DNA of 13,607 bases from JAJXYN01 sp964532735 (GTDB lineage Bacteria > Patescibacteriota > Patescibacteriia > JAGPKW01): contig CAZHKK010000015.1 in NCBI GenBank assembly GCA_964532735.1, forward strand, positions 1 to 13,607, written 5' to 3'. The position numbers were made by a program, and so were the translations under genes. Below the pieces are notes generated by a model. The model did no database searches. It had not been told where the DNA came from and saw only the letters and a list, made by a program, of their open reading frames with translations. Positions 1 to 6,856 of the stretch are shown here, piece after piece. The first letter of the stretch is position 1. Each line of letters starts with the position of its first letter.

Positions 1-155
1 ATTGGTTCAACCTCCGCTCTTAATCCACGATTTTTACCCCAGCGAAGATAAATATTTTTTATATCATGCGGTGTATACTCAAATTCTTTAATAGATTCAA
101 ACTCTTTCTCATCTTGTTCAGACAAAAAAGAAAGCTCAACAATATTATTATTCAT
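1..155 (-). CDS. Partial unrecognised protein (N-terminal 51 residues)
   Basis: The reading frame starts at the ATG complementary to 153-155 and runs off the left edge. I do not recognise the family; the visible part is acidic and ends with a basic, aromatic patch (YLRWGKNRGLR). The start is supported by a textbook Shine-Dalgarno site, GGAGG on the minus strand (164-168), 8 nt before the ATG. An earlier ATG at 158-160 meets TGA after two codons. Codons such as CGC, CCG, GCG and GAG, and the higher GC, differ from the rest of the window, which suggests foreign origin or a different expression class. It is divergent from the DUF5320 gene. Function unknown. Confidence 0.6.
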   Translation of the reverse strand, partial: MNNNIVELSFLSEQDEKEFESIKEFEYTPHDIKNIYLRWGKNRGLRAEVEP

Positions 156-162
156 CTCATTA

Positions 163-168
163 ACCTCC
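163..168 (-). promoter_or_regulatory. Strong Shine-Dalgarno site of the left-edge gene
   Basis: The minus strand reads AGGAGGT with an 8-nt spacer to the ATG at 155. It is one of only two convincing Shine-Dalgarno sites in the window, and it decides the start of the partial gene. Confidence 0.7.
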
Positions 169-315
169 TTATAATTTTGTGTTTATATTTAACTATATTG
201 TAGATAAAAAAGCAAATACAAAAACTATATTCTTTTTATTAATATTACAAAAAAGTAATAATATCTCTTTAATAAAATATTTTTCTATAATTAAAATATG
301 TGATTATTTTTATAT

Positions 316-344
316 TTGACAAAAAATAATTATGGGTATATATT
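316..344 (+). promoter_or_regulatory. Sigma-70-type promoter of the DUF5320 gene
   Basis: A perfect TTGACA (316-321) is followed after 17 nt by TATATT (339-344). The predicted start near 351 gives a leader of about 55 nt. The leader begins with a perfect 10-bp palindrome, AAGATATCTT (353-362), which could be an operator or simply chance in AT-rich DNA. Confidence 0.6.
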
Positions 345-406
345 CATAATATAAGATATCTTAAAGGTCGAATTTAATAAAATTATTAATTTTTAATAAT
401 AATTAT

Positions 407-661
407 ATGTCACAATTAAATGGATTGGGTCCTAATAATCAAGGTCCTATAACTGGTAGAGGTCTTGGAAATTGTAATGGTGGATCTGTAAATAGAAGTT
501 TTTTTGGTAAAGGAAGAGGTTTTGGTGCCGGAAGAGGATGTGGAATTGGATATAGAAGAATGTTTCTTACTCAAAAAGAAACAAAAGAAGAACTAGAAGC
601 TTATAAAAAACAACTAGAAACAGAAATCACTGCCATAAATGAAGAATTAGGCTCAAATTAA
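407..661 (+). CDS. DUF5320 family glycine-rich small protein
   Basis: This 84-residue protein has the hallmark N-terminus of DUF5320: a GLGPNNQGPITGRGLGNC stretch (about residues 6-23), then a Gly/Arg-rich section with a second cysteine (residues 15-50). The tail is a short charged helix, probably a coiled coil (about residues 53-80, rich in Glu and Lys). The biochemical role of the family is unknown. Its genes are often found with DUF134 regulators and NifX/NifB-type iron-molybdenum cofactor proteins, and a DUF134 gene lies 580 bp downstream here. No Shine-Dalgarno site precedes the ATG; the upstream sequence is AATTAT. It has its own promoter and a hairpin terminator that begins in the stop codon, so it is probably monocistronic. 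Confidence 0.85.
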   Translation: MSQLNGLGPNNQGPITGRGLGNCNGGSVNRSFFGKGRGFGAGRGCGIGYRRMFLTQKETKEELEAYKKQLETEITAINEELGSN

Positions 662-690
662 AACAAGCGGGCTTAAAACCCGTTTGTTTT
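660..690 (+). terminator. Rho-independent terminator of the DUF5320 gene
   Basis: A 12-bp stem (660-671 with 679-690, one G-U pair) has a GC-rich top (GCGGG/CCCGT) and a 7-nt loop, and is followed by a T-rich stretch. It starts inside the stop codon at 659-661, which isolates this gene from the remnants downstream. Confidence 0.8.
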
Positions 691-710
691 AATTTGAATC
701 TAATTTTTAA

Positions 711-839
711 AACAAAAAATATAAAAATTTACCTATTTTTATTTTTTTAGATTCACAAGAAAATGAATTTTTAAGATTAAATGGAGAGTTCCCAAAAGAA
801 AAACTAATAAAAATAATTTTGGAAAATAAAAATAAATAA
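711..839 (+). pseudogene. C-terminal remnant of a thioredoxin-fold domain
   Basis: Between TAA at 708-710 and TAA at 837-839 lies an open stretch of 42 codons with no ATG, GTG or usable start. Its translation (LPIFIFLDSQ, then EFLRLNGEFPKEKLIKII) resembles the last beta-strands and helix of a thioredoxin or DsbD C-terminal domain: the Pro before the strand fits the conserved cis-Pro, and the Gly-containing turn before the last helix fits as well. The CxxC-bearing N-terminal half is absent; the frame closes directly after the DUF5320 terminator. I read it as a decayed gene. It is in the same frame as the CcdA-like remnant that follows, so both may come from one fused gene. Confidence 0.6.
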
Positions 840-1214
840 TTAAAAAGCAAACTAAATAAAATAAAAGAAATTTTAAACACAAAAAATTTATTTATATCTA
901 TTATTGGAATATTCTTTTTAGCTTTTTCTGTAAATTTAGTTGAAATACTATGTTCTGCTGGATTACCAGCTATATATACACAAATATTAACATTAAATAA
1001 TTTAAACACATTTGAATATTATTTATATATACTTTTATATATATTATTTTTCATGCTAGATGATTTAATAGTGTTTTTTATAGCTATGATAACATTAGAA
1101 GCAACTGGTATAACTACAAAATATTCAAAAATTACAAAATTAATAAGTGGTATAATAATGCTATTAATTGGTTTAGCATTAATTTTTAATCCAGGTTTAT
1201 TAATGTTAAAATAA
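840..1214 (+). pseudogene. C-terminal half of a CcdA/DsbD-like thiol-transport membrane protein
   Basis: The frame gives about 124 residues with three hydrophobic segments: around the SVNLVEILCSAGLP motif, the FFMLDDLIVFFIAM segment, and GIIMLLIGLALIF near the end. This is the second half of the membrane domain of a thioredoxin/CcdA-type electron-transfer protein common in Patescibacteria; the Cys-Ser-Ala-Gly-Leu-Pro motif holds one of the redox cysteines. The first half, which should hold the partner cysteine, is missing. No ATG, GTG or TTG lies before the first membrane segment; the first ATG (1053-1055) is deep inside. The preceding codon is an in-frame TAA, and a terminator stands upstream. 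A non-ATG start giving a half-size protein is possible but less likely than decay. Confidence 0.75.
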
Positions 1215-1239
1215 TAATACTTAAAAAATATTTAATTAT

Positions 1240-1515
1240 ATGCCAAGACCTTTTAAAAAAAGAAATATAAATCCTGATTTAAATTTTCATTATTTTAAAC
1301 CTAAAGCTATCCCCTTATCTGAATTAGAAGAAAATATATTAAAATCTGATGAACTAGAAGCTATAAGATTAAAATATTTAGAAAAATTAGAACAAACTGA
1401 ATGTGCTAATAAAATGAATATATCTCAAAGCACTTTTCAAAGAATTTTATCATCTGCTAACACAAAAATAGCGGACGCTTTAGTATATGGAAAAGCTATA
1501 AAAATTGAAAACTAA
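1240..1515 (+). CDS. DUF134 (UPF0251) family putative DNA-binding protein
   Basis: This 91-residue protein matches the DUF134 pattern along its whole length: MPRPFKKR at the start, YFKPKAIPLSELEE (about residues 18-31), DELEAIRLKYLEKL (37-50), the sigma-region-4-like helix-turn-helix CANKMNISQSTFQRIL (55-70), then a basic helix and the ALVYGKAIKIE ending. The family is thought to bind DNA through this helix-turn-helix; targets are largely unknown. It often neighbours DUF5320 and NifX-like genes. Start: ATG preceded by TTAATTAT, no Shine-Dalgarno. It begins 25 bp after the CcdA-like remnant, with no strong promoter visible between them. Confidence 0.88.
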   Translation: MPRPFKKRNINPDLNFHYFKPKAIPLSELEENILKSDELEAIRLKYLEKLEQTECANKMNISQSTFQRILSSANTKIADALVYGKAIKIEN

Positions 1516-1555
1516 AATAAAATAAATAAAAATACACGGATTATTTTTAAACATA

Positions 1556-1564
1556 TGTTATAAT
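1556..1564 (+). promoter_or_regulatory. Extended -10 promoter of the Ca2+-ATPase gene
   Basis: TGTTATAAT is a perfect TATAAT (1559-1564) with the extended TGn motif, 29 nt before the ATG at 1594. No good -35 box lies 16-18 nt upstream, as expected for an extended -10 promoter. Confidence 0.5.
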
Positions 1565-1593
1565 ATTTATATAAAAAATAAATCTTCATTTTT

Positions 1594-4230
1594 ATGCATA
1601 GTATCTCTAAAAAAAAGGTTTTAGAAAAACTGAATTCTTCAGTTGATTTTGGTATATCTAATAAAAATATAGAAAAAATTAGAAATAAATATGGTTTTAA
1701 TAAACTTACTACAAATAAAAAAGTTTCTTTTATCTTTATATTTTTAAAACAATTAATAAGTCCTCTTATAATTATTCTTATAGTAGCTGCTATTATAAGT
1801 TTTTTGTTTCATGAATTTATAGATGGTTCTGTTATATTGTTTACTATTTTATTAAATTCTATAATTGGATTTATTCAAGAATACAAAGCAGAAAAAACAA
1901 TGGAATCTTTAAAAAATATGATAGTTTTTGAATGTGTTGTTTTAAGAGATGGGAAAAAAATAAAAATAAGAACAGAAGAACTAGTTCCTGGAGATATAGT
2001 TTTTTTAGAACAAGGATTAAATGTCCCTGCTGATTGTAGAATATTAAAATCTACAGAATTAACAGTAAATGAATCTATTCTTACTGGTGAATCCATTCCT
2101 GTAAATAAAAATGAGAAAATATTAAAAAATAATACAGAATTAGCAGATAGAATTAATATGGCATATATGGGAACATCTATTGTTTCTGGTAGAGCTATTG
2201 CTGTTGTTATAAACATTGGTGATGATACAGAAATAGGAAAAATTAATAATTTAATACAAGTTAGGGGTAACAGATTTCCACTACAAGAAAAAATTGAAAA
2301 AATAACACTTCAAATAACTATAATTATTATTTTTATTTGTTTAATAATATTTTTGGTTGGACTTTTTTCAAATAAAAATTTATTAGAAATGTTTTTACTT
2401 TCTGTTTCTATAGCTGTTTCTGCTATCCCAGAAGGACTAGCTATAGGTGTAACAGTTATATTAGCTATAGGTGTTAGAAATATTTTAAAAAACAATGCTC
2501 TTGTTAGAAATTTGTATTCTGCACAAACACTTGGATCAAGCACTGTTATTTGCACAGATAAAACAGGAACAATAACTGAAGGAAAAATGTTTGTTGATTC
2601 TCTTGTTTTATTTAATGAAAAAATTTCTATTATCAATAATAAAATAAAAAATAAAAACTTAACACAAAATATTAAAACACTTATATCAATAGGTATAAAT
2701 TGTAATAACTCTTCTATAGAAGAAAATTATAATGATTCTGAAGGTATTGATGGAGTTCTAGGAACACCAACAGAAAATTCTATTTTATATCTTGCTTATA
2801 AAAATAATCTTTTAGAATTAAATAAAAAAATTGATGAAATACCTTTTAATTCTGATAGAAAGTTTATGATTACTCTTTGTAACATAAATAAAGAAAAAAA
2901 TTGTTTATATATAAAAGGAGCACCTGAAAAAATTTTTGAAAAATGTTCTTTTGTTTTAAATAAATCTAAAATAGAAAAATTAAATTCTAAAAATTTAGAT
3001 AATATTAAAAAACAATATAATATTATGGCATCTTCTGGTCTCAGAATTCTTGGATGTGCTTATAAAAATATAAATATTAAGTATAAAAAAATAAGCAAAA
3101 ATAACTATGAAAAAGATTTAATTTTTGTTGGTTTTTTTGCTATAAAAGATCCATTAAGAAAAGATTCTAAAAGAGTTATAAATTTATGTAAAAAAGCTGG
3201 AATAAAAATATGCATACTTACTGGAGATAATAGAATGATAGCTACATCAATAGGAAAAGAAATAGGCTTAATGAAAAATAATAAAAATATATTAGATGGA
3301 TTTGAAATAGATTTAATGACAGATGCTGAACTTAAAAGTGTTATAAAAAATATATCAATATTTGCAAGGGTTACACCAACTCATAAATTAAGAATAATAA
3401 ACGCATTAAAAGATAATGGAGAAGTTGTTGCAATGACTGGAGATGGTGTTAACGATGCTCCAGCATTAAAAAGATCTGATATTGGAATAGCTTTAGGTTC
3501 TGGAACTGATATTGCAAAAGAATCTTCTGATATTGTTTTATTAAATGATAATCTTTCAAATATAATTAATTCAATAAAACAAGGAAGAATTATATTTTTT
3601 AATATTAGAAAACTGTCATTTTTCCTTTTATCTGATTGTTTTAGTGGTGTAATTCTTATAATTGGTAGTATTTTAATGGGAATTCCAACACCTCTTACCG
3701 CTTCTCAAATACTTATAGCAAATTTAATTCAAGATGGATTACCTGCTATGCTTTTATCAAAAGAAAAAGAAGATTTTAATTTTTTAAAATCTAAACCCAT
3801 TTCTAAATCTTATAATATTCTTAATTTTGAATTAATTTTTCTTATTATTTTATCTAGTTTAATAATGGGTCTAATTTCTCTTTTTTCTTTCAAAACATCA
3901 TTAAATTTTTATAGTATTGAAAAATCTAGAACTTTTGCTTTTTGTTTATTTTCTTTTATTTCTGTTTTATATATTTTTAGTGCAAAAAATCTTGAAAAAA
4001 AAATTACTATAAACTCTTTTGTAAACAATAAAGCGTTAAGTTTTTCTGTTTTAATATCTTTATTATTACAATTATTTATAGTTTACAACCCTTATATGAA
4101 TTATATTTTCAAAACAACCCCTTTAAGTTTTTTTGATATAATCATAATAATTTTGGCTTCTTTATTTACTATAATTTTTATAGAAATTATTAAATATTTA
4201 TTTAACATAAAAAAGAAAAATAAATTTTAA
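1594..4230 (+). CDS. P2-type calcium-transporting ATPase
   Basis: This 878-residue membrane pump couples ATP hydrolysis to cation export, most likely Ca2+. Domains in order: N-terminal cation-ATPase domain (1-45), first membrane pair (about 48-95), actuator with TGES (164-167), M3-M4 with PEGL (279-282), phosphorylation motif CTDKTGT with Asp322, nucleotide domain with KGAPE (441-445), hinge TGDGVND (615-621), and a six-helix C-terminal membrane domain. M6 keeps the Asn and Asp of the Ca2+ site (NLIQDGLPA). M5 reads LLSDCFSG where SERCA has Asn and Glu ligands, so it may hold one ion site as in PMCA. The CPC motif and metal-binding domains of heavy-metal P1B pumps are absent. The length is normal. 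The stop codon abuts a terminator shared with the convergent gene. Confidence 0.9.
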   Translation: MHSISKKKVLEKLNSSVDFGISNKNIEKIRNKYGFNKLTTNKKVSFIFIFLKQLISPLIIILIVAAIISFLFHEFIDGSVILFTILLNSIIGFIQEYKAEKTMESLKNMIVFECVVLRDGKKIKIRTEELVPGDIVFLEQGLNVPADCRILKSTELTVNESILTGESIPVNKNEKILKNNTELADRINMAYMGTSIVSGRAIAVVINIGDDTEIGKINNLIQVRGNRFPLQEKIEKITLQITIIIIFICLIIFLVGLFSNKNLLEMFLLSVSIAVSAIPEGLAIGVTVILAIGVRNILKNNALVRNLYSAQTLGSSTVICTDKTGTITEGKMFVDSLVLFNEKISIINNKIKNKNLTQNIKTLISIGINCNNSSIEENYNDSEGIDGVLGTPTENSILYLAYKNNLLELNKKIDEIPFNSDRKFMITLCNINKEKNCLYIKGAPEKIFEKCSFVLNKSKIEKLNSKNLDNIKKQYNIMASSGLRILGCAYKNINIKYKKISKNNYEKDLIFVGFFAIKDPLRKDSKRVINLCKKAGIKICILTGDNRMIATSIGKEIGLMKNNKNILDGFEIDLMTDAELKSVIKNISIFARVTPTHKLRIINALKDNGEVVAMTGDGVNDAPALKRSDIGIALGSGTDIAKESSDIVLLNDNLSNIINSIKQGRIIFFNIRKLSFFLLSDCFSGVILIIGSILMGIPTPLTASQILIANLIQDGLPAMLLSKEKEDFNFLKSKPISKSYNILNFELIFLIILSSLIMGLISLFSFKTSLNFYSIEKSRTFAFCLFSFISVLYIFSAKNLEKKITINSFVNNKALSFSVLISLLLQLFIVYNPYMNYIFKTTPLSFFDIIIIILASLFTIIFIEIIKYLFNIKKKNKF

Positions 4231-4258
4231 AAAATTCAACCGTATTGGTTGAATTTTT
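4230..4258. terminator. Bidirectional terminator between convergent genes
   Basis: A perfect 12-bp stem (4230-4241 with 4247-4258) and 5-nt loop GTATT are flanked by A and T runs, so it can act on both strands. It overlaps the stop codons of both the Ca2+-ATPase (4228-4230) and the glycosidase (4257-4259). Confidence 0.8.
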
Positions 4259-5330
4259 ATTTTATATATAATTTTGATACCCACATATTATCACCTATTT
4301 TATACCAACCATCTTTTTCTTCAAAAACTTTAATTAACTCTTCTTTTTTTAGTTTACCAACTATCTTGCTTTTAATTGATGAACTATCGCGAATATTTAA
4401 TTTTTCTGTTGCAACAATACCTCTTTTAAAAATTGTTTTGGCGCCCATAAAAATTGGCAATGCTCTTGTTGATTCAACAAAATGTTGGCCAGGTAAATTA
4501 TACCCACAAAAAGCACTACCACCTCCATCTGTTTGAAGTTGATTTTCTAAAGGAACACCCGCTAACAATAATGAATTACTAGCATCTTTTATTGTTGCTA
4601 ATTTACTACAATAAATTATTAATTCTTTTCCATCTTTTGAAACTCCTAAAAACAACCTAGAAGTTGCTCCGGAACCTTTTTCTGTTGTTGGGTAAAAACC
4701 TTCTAATGCTTGATCTCCTTTATCTATAAAATCAATTGAATTAAAATCTTTTATTTCAGCAAAACCTTTTTTATTATCTATAATAAGCATTCTTCTTTTT
4801 TCTTCTATATCAAAAACTGATCTACTGCCACTTGTTATCACTGTTTTATTATTATTTGAATATTTTATAGCCATACTTAAATCACTTGAACCTTGTTTCA
4901 TATTAAAAAATTGTGCATTCCATATAAATTTTATAGATGAATCTATTTTTTTTGCTTGTTCTGAAGTAATTCTTTCAAAAGACAAATTATTTAAATTATT
5001 AATATTTTTTTCTGGTGGAATTATTTCATCCCCAAATGGTGGAGTGTCTGTATTTTTATTTATTCCTGTTAACCCTAAATTTTCTGGTTCTTTTGATATA
5101 ATAAAATTAATTTCATTTTTTGGTAAATATATTTTGGTTATATAATCAATAGAACCATTATTTTTTGGTTCTTTAAAATAAGAATTTATACCAGGACTTT
5201 TAACCCAAGTTATTTCAGAAAAATTTTTTGGAATCTCTGGAATATAATCTTCTAAAGCTAAAGAATTTTTATAAAATAAAAAAGATAATAAAAAAACATA
5301 AAATGTTAATTTTAAATAATTATTTTTCAT
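4257..5330 (-). CDS. Secreted NAGPA/DUF2233-type phosphodiester glycosidase with SH3b domain
   Basis: This is a 357-residue exported protein. Residues 1-25 are a signal peptide (Lys/Asn start, hydrophobic core, small residues near Leu-Ala-Leu). Residues about 60-300 form the phosphodiester glycosidase fold (NAGPA, formerly DUF2233): NAQFF (138-142) matches the conserved Asn-Gly-x-Phe-Phe type motif, DGGGS (268-272) the catalytic-region signature, and STRALPIFMG (287-296) the closing motif. Residues about 303-357 are a bacterial SH3b domain (LNIRDSSS, GWYKIGDNMWV), which in other proteins binds the cell wall. The family cleaves phosphodiester-linked sugars; the substrate here is unknown, perhaps a surface glycan. 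Two glycosyltransferases lie elsewhere in the window. No Shine-Dalgarno site precedes the ATG. Confidence 0.85.
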   Translation of the reverse strand: MKNNYLKLTFYVFLLSFLFYKNSLALEDYIPEIPKNFSEITWVKSPGINSYFKEPKNNGSIDYITKIYLPKNEINFIISKEPENLGLTGINKNTDTPPFGDEIIPPEKNINNLNNLSFERITSEQAKKIDSSIKFIWNAQFFNMKQGSSDLSMAIKYSNNNKTVITSGSRSVFDIEEKRRMLIIDNKKGFAEIKDFNSIDFIDKGDQALEGFYPTTEKGSGATSRLFLGVSKDGKELIIYCSKLATIKDASNSLLLAGVPLENQLQTDGGGSAFCGYNLPGQHFVESTRALPIFMGAKTIFKRGIVATEKLNIRDSSSIKSKIVGKLKKEELIKVFEEKDGWYKIGDNMWVSKLYIK

Positions 5331-5346
5331 ATGAAATATAATTAAT

Positions 5347-5405
5347 TATTAATTTATTTACATTATACATTAAAAACACAAATAATATATTAATTTATTT
5401 ACATT
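5347..5405. repeat. 18-nt direct repeat in a divergent promoter region
   Basis: The sequence tattaatttatttacatt occurs exactly at 5347-5364 and again at 5388-5405, a period of 41 nt. It lies in the 130-bp space between the divergent glycosidase and GIY-YIG genes. It could be a pair of regulator sites or a small duplication. Confidence 0.7.
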
Positions 5406-5448
5406 TTTATTGTTTTAAAGTTATAATTACTATGAAAAACAAAATACT

Positions 5449-5454
5449 TATAAT
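5449..5454 (+). promoter_or_regulatory. Possible -10 box directly before the GIY-YIG gene
   Basis: A perfect TATAAT lies only 6 nt before the ATG at 5461, so initiation here would give a leaderless mRNA. A second TATAAT at 5422-5427 would give a leader of about 27 nt. No clear -35 is seen for either, and such boxes arise often by chance in AT-rich DNA. Confidence 0.3.
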
Positions 5455-5460
5455 TAAAAT

Positions 5461-5742
5461 ATGCTAAAAAATAATAAATGGTTTGTTTATATATTAGAAT
5501 GTTCTGATAATACTTTATACTCTGGTATAACAACTGATATATACAGAAGAGTAAACGAACACAATAATTCAAACAAAGGAGCAAAATATACAAAAATAAG
5601 AAGACCCGTAAAATTAGTTTACTTTTGTAAAAAAAAAGACCGAAAAGAAGCTTCAAAAGAAGAATACAGAATTAAACATTTAAAAAAAGATTCTAAACTA
5701 TTATTAATATCATCTTTCAAACAAGTAAAGGAAATAAATTAA
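5461..5742 (+). CDS. GIY-YIG nuclease domain protein (UPF0213/YhbQ type)
   Basis: This 93-residue protein is a single GIY-YIG domain. VYILECSD (9-16) and LYSGITTD (19-26) supply the two catalytic tyrosine strands, followed by the Arg of YRRVNEHN (about 28-35), the GAKYTKIRRPVKLVY block typical of the UPF0213 subgroup, and the metal-binding Glu region KEASKEEYRIKHL. The family contains DNA endonucleases; the stand-alone UPF0213 members have poorly defined roles, probably in nucleic-acid processing. The gene ends 5 nt before the iron-sulfur protein gene, so it probably leads the transcript of the 2-hydroxyacid oxidase genes. No functional link between them is obvious. No Shine-Dalgarno is present. 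Confidence 0.88.
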   Translation: MLKNNKWFVYILECSDNTLYSGITTDIYRRVNEHNNSNKGAKYTKIRRPVKLVYFCKKKDRKEASKEEYRIKHLKKDSKLLLISSFKQVKEIN

Positions 5743-5747
5743 AAATT

Positions 5748-6467
5748 ATGAATATAATAAACAAAATATTAGACAAAATTATAGGAAAAAATATTCTATA
5801 TTATCCTGGATGTCTAACAAAAACGGTTTTACCAGAAATACAAAAGAACTATGAAAAAATTCTTCATGATATTGGAATAGATTTTATAACTTTAAAAGAT
5901 TATGAATACTGTTGTGGAAGCCCAGTATTGAGAGCTGGTTTAAAAAAAGATTTTGAAGAAATAAAACAAAAAAATATAGAAATCTTTAAAGAAAGAGGAG
6001 TTGGTTTAATTATAACTAACTGCCCTGCTTGTTATAATATGTTAAAATTTGAATATAAATTAAAAGATTATGGAATAGAAGTTGAACACATAACTCAAAC
6101 ATTAAAAAGAAAAGAAAATAAAATAAAGAATGGAAATAAAAACTTAGACATTATTTATCACGACCCATGTCATTTAGGAAGATTATCTGATGTTTATAAT
6201 GAACCTAGAGAAATATTATCGAAAGTTGGTTATAATGTTATGGAATTATCTAGTAATAGAGAAAAATCAATGTGTTGTGGCGGAGGTGGTGGTTTAATAA
6301 ATAATAATCCTGAATTATCTGAAAAAATAGCAAAAAATGTTTTATCAGAAGTAAGCGAAAACTCTTGTATAACTAGCCCATGTCCTATGTGCTATTATCA
6401 ATTCAAAAAAAATGCTGAAAATAATATTGATGTAAAAGAGCTTTCTGAAATAATATTAGATAAATAA
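5748..6467 (+). CDS. Two-CCG-domain iron-sulfur protein (HdrB/GlpC/LutA-like subunit)
   Basis: This 239-residue protein has two complete CCG (cysteine-rich) domains. Domain one: Cys22, Cys55-Cys56 (CCGSP), and CPAC at 92-95 (CX32CCX35CXXC). Domain two: Cys141, Cys176-Cys177 (CCGGGGG), and CPMC at 212-215 (CX34CCX34CXXC). These ligands match those that hold unusual [4Fe-4S] clusters in heterodisulfide reductase subunit B, GlpC and LutA. In such complexes the subunit takes electrons from a flavoprotein and passes them to a quinone or thiol acceptor. Genes for a ferredoxin (6 nt away) and a GlcD-like flavoprotein follow, which supports one multi-subunit oxidoreductase. There is no membrane segment. 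AAAGGA is present upstream, but 15 nt from the ATG, too far for a normal Shine-Dalgarno. Confidence 0.88.
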   Translation: MNIINKILDKIIGKNILYYPGCLTKTVLPEIQKNYEKILHDIGIDFITLKDYEYCCGSPVLRAGLKKDFEEIKQKNIEIFKERGVGLIITNCPACYNMLKFEYKLKDYGIEVEHITQTLKRKENKIKNGNKNLDIIYHDPCHLGRLSDVYNEPREILSKVGYNVMELSSNREKSMCCGGGGGLINNNPELSEKIAKNVLSEVSENSCITSPCPMCYYQFKKNAENNIDVKELSEIILDK

Positions 6468-6473
6468 ATAAAT

Positions 6474-6845
6474 ATGGAACAAAATAAAGACATAAAATGT
6501 ACAAATTGTGGTTTATGTAAAAACGTTTGTCCAGCCGTAAAGGTTTTAAAAGATGAATTAGTATCACCTAGATCAAAAAATAATTTAGCTGACGAGTTTT
6601 TAAACGGAAACAAAGATATTAATGGGAAATTTTTTTATGATTATTGTAATGGATGTAATGCTTGTGTGGAAGCCTGTCCTATTAAAGTAGGTTTTGATCC
6701 AATAAAAATCAGAACACGGGTTGTTGAGGCTGGTTTTGTTTCTGAAGAAAATAAAATAATGTTAGAAAATATTAAAAATCATAGAAATCCATTTGGTAAA
6801 ATAGATGGAGAAATAAAAAAAGACGATAAACTATATTGTTGTTAA
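6474..6845 (+). CDS. 2x[4Fe-4S] ferredoxin-like electron transfer subunit (HdrC/GlpC-like)
   Basis: This 123-residue protein has two cluster motifs: Cys9, 12, 15, 19-Pro and Cys58, 61, 64, 68-Pro, both CxxCxxCxxxCP. The 38-residue spacer and the DPIKIRTRVVEAG block after the second motif resemble HdrC and the N-terminal part of GlcF/GlpC. In larger relatives this module is fused to the CCG domains; here they are separate adjacent genes. It should carry electrons from the FAD subunit to the CCG subunit. The protein ends with Cys-Cys (122-123), which is unusual and does not fit a cluster motif. The next gene begins 11 nt downstream. Confidence 0.88.
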   Translation: MEQNKDIKCTNCGLCKNVCPAVKVLKDELVSPRSKNNLADEFLNGNKDINGKFFYDYCNGCNACVEACPIKVGFDPIKIRTRVVEAGFVSEENKIMLENIKNHRNPFGKIDGEIKKDDKLYCC

Positions 6846-6856
6846 TAAACAAATTT

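Noticed and set aside
353..400. Palindrome AAGATATCTT and the AATTATTA/TAATAATT dyad in the DUF5320 leader
   Set aside because: Short AT-only palindromes are expected by chance here; there is no second copy or linked regulator to support an operator or riboswitch.
707..1009. Minus-strand open frame of 100 codons
   Set aside because: It is antisense to the thioredoxin/CcdA remnants, is low-complexity Phe/Ile/Lys-rich and matches no family known to me.
5399..5656. Minus-strand open frame of 85 codons overlapping the GIY-YIG gene
   Set aside because: It is a shadow of a well-conserved gene with low-complexity Tyr/Leu composition typical of antisense AT-rich frames.
6836..6856. TTG start at 6836 for the GlcD-like protein
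   Set aside because: All other genes start with ATG, no Shine-Dalgarno supports the TTG, and ATG at 6857 lies 11 nt after the ferredoxin gene, similar to the other spacings.
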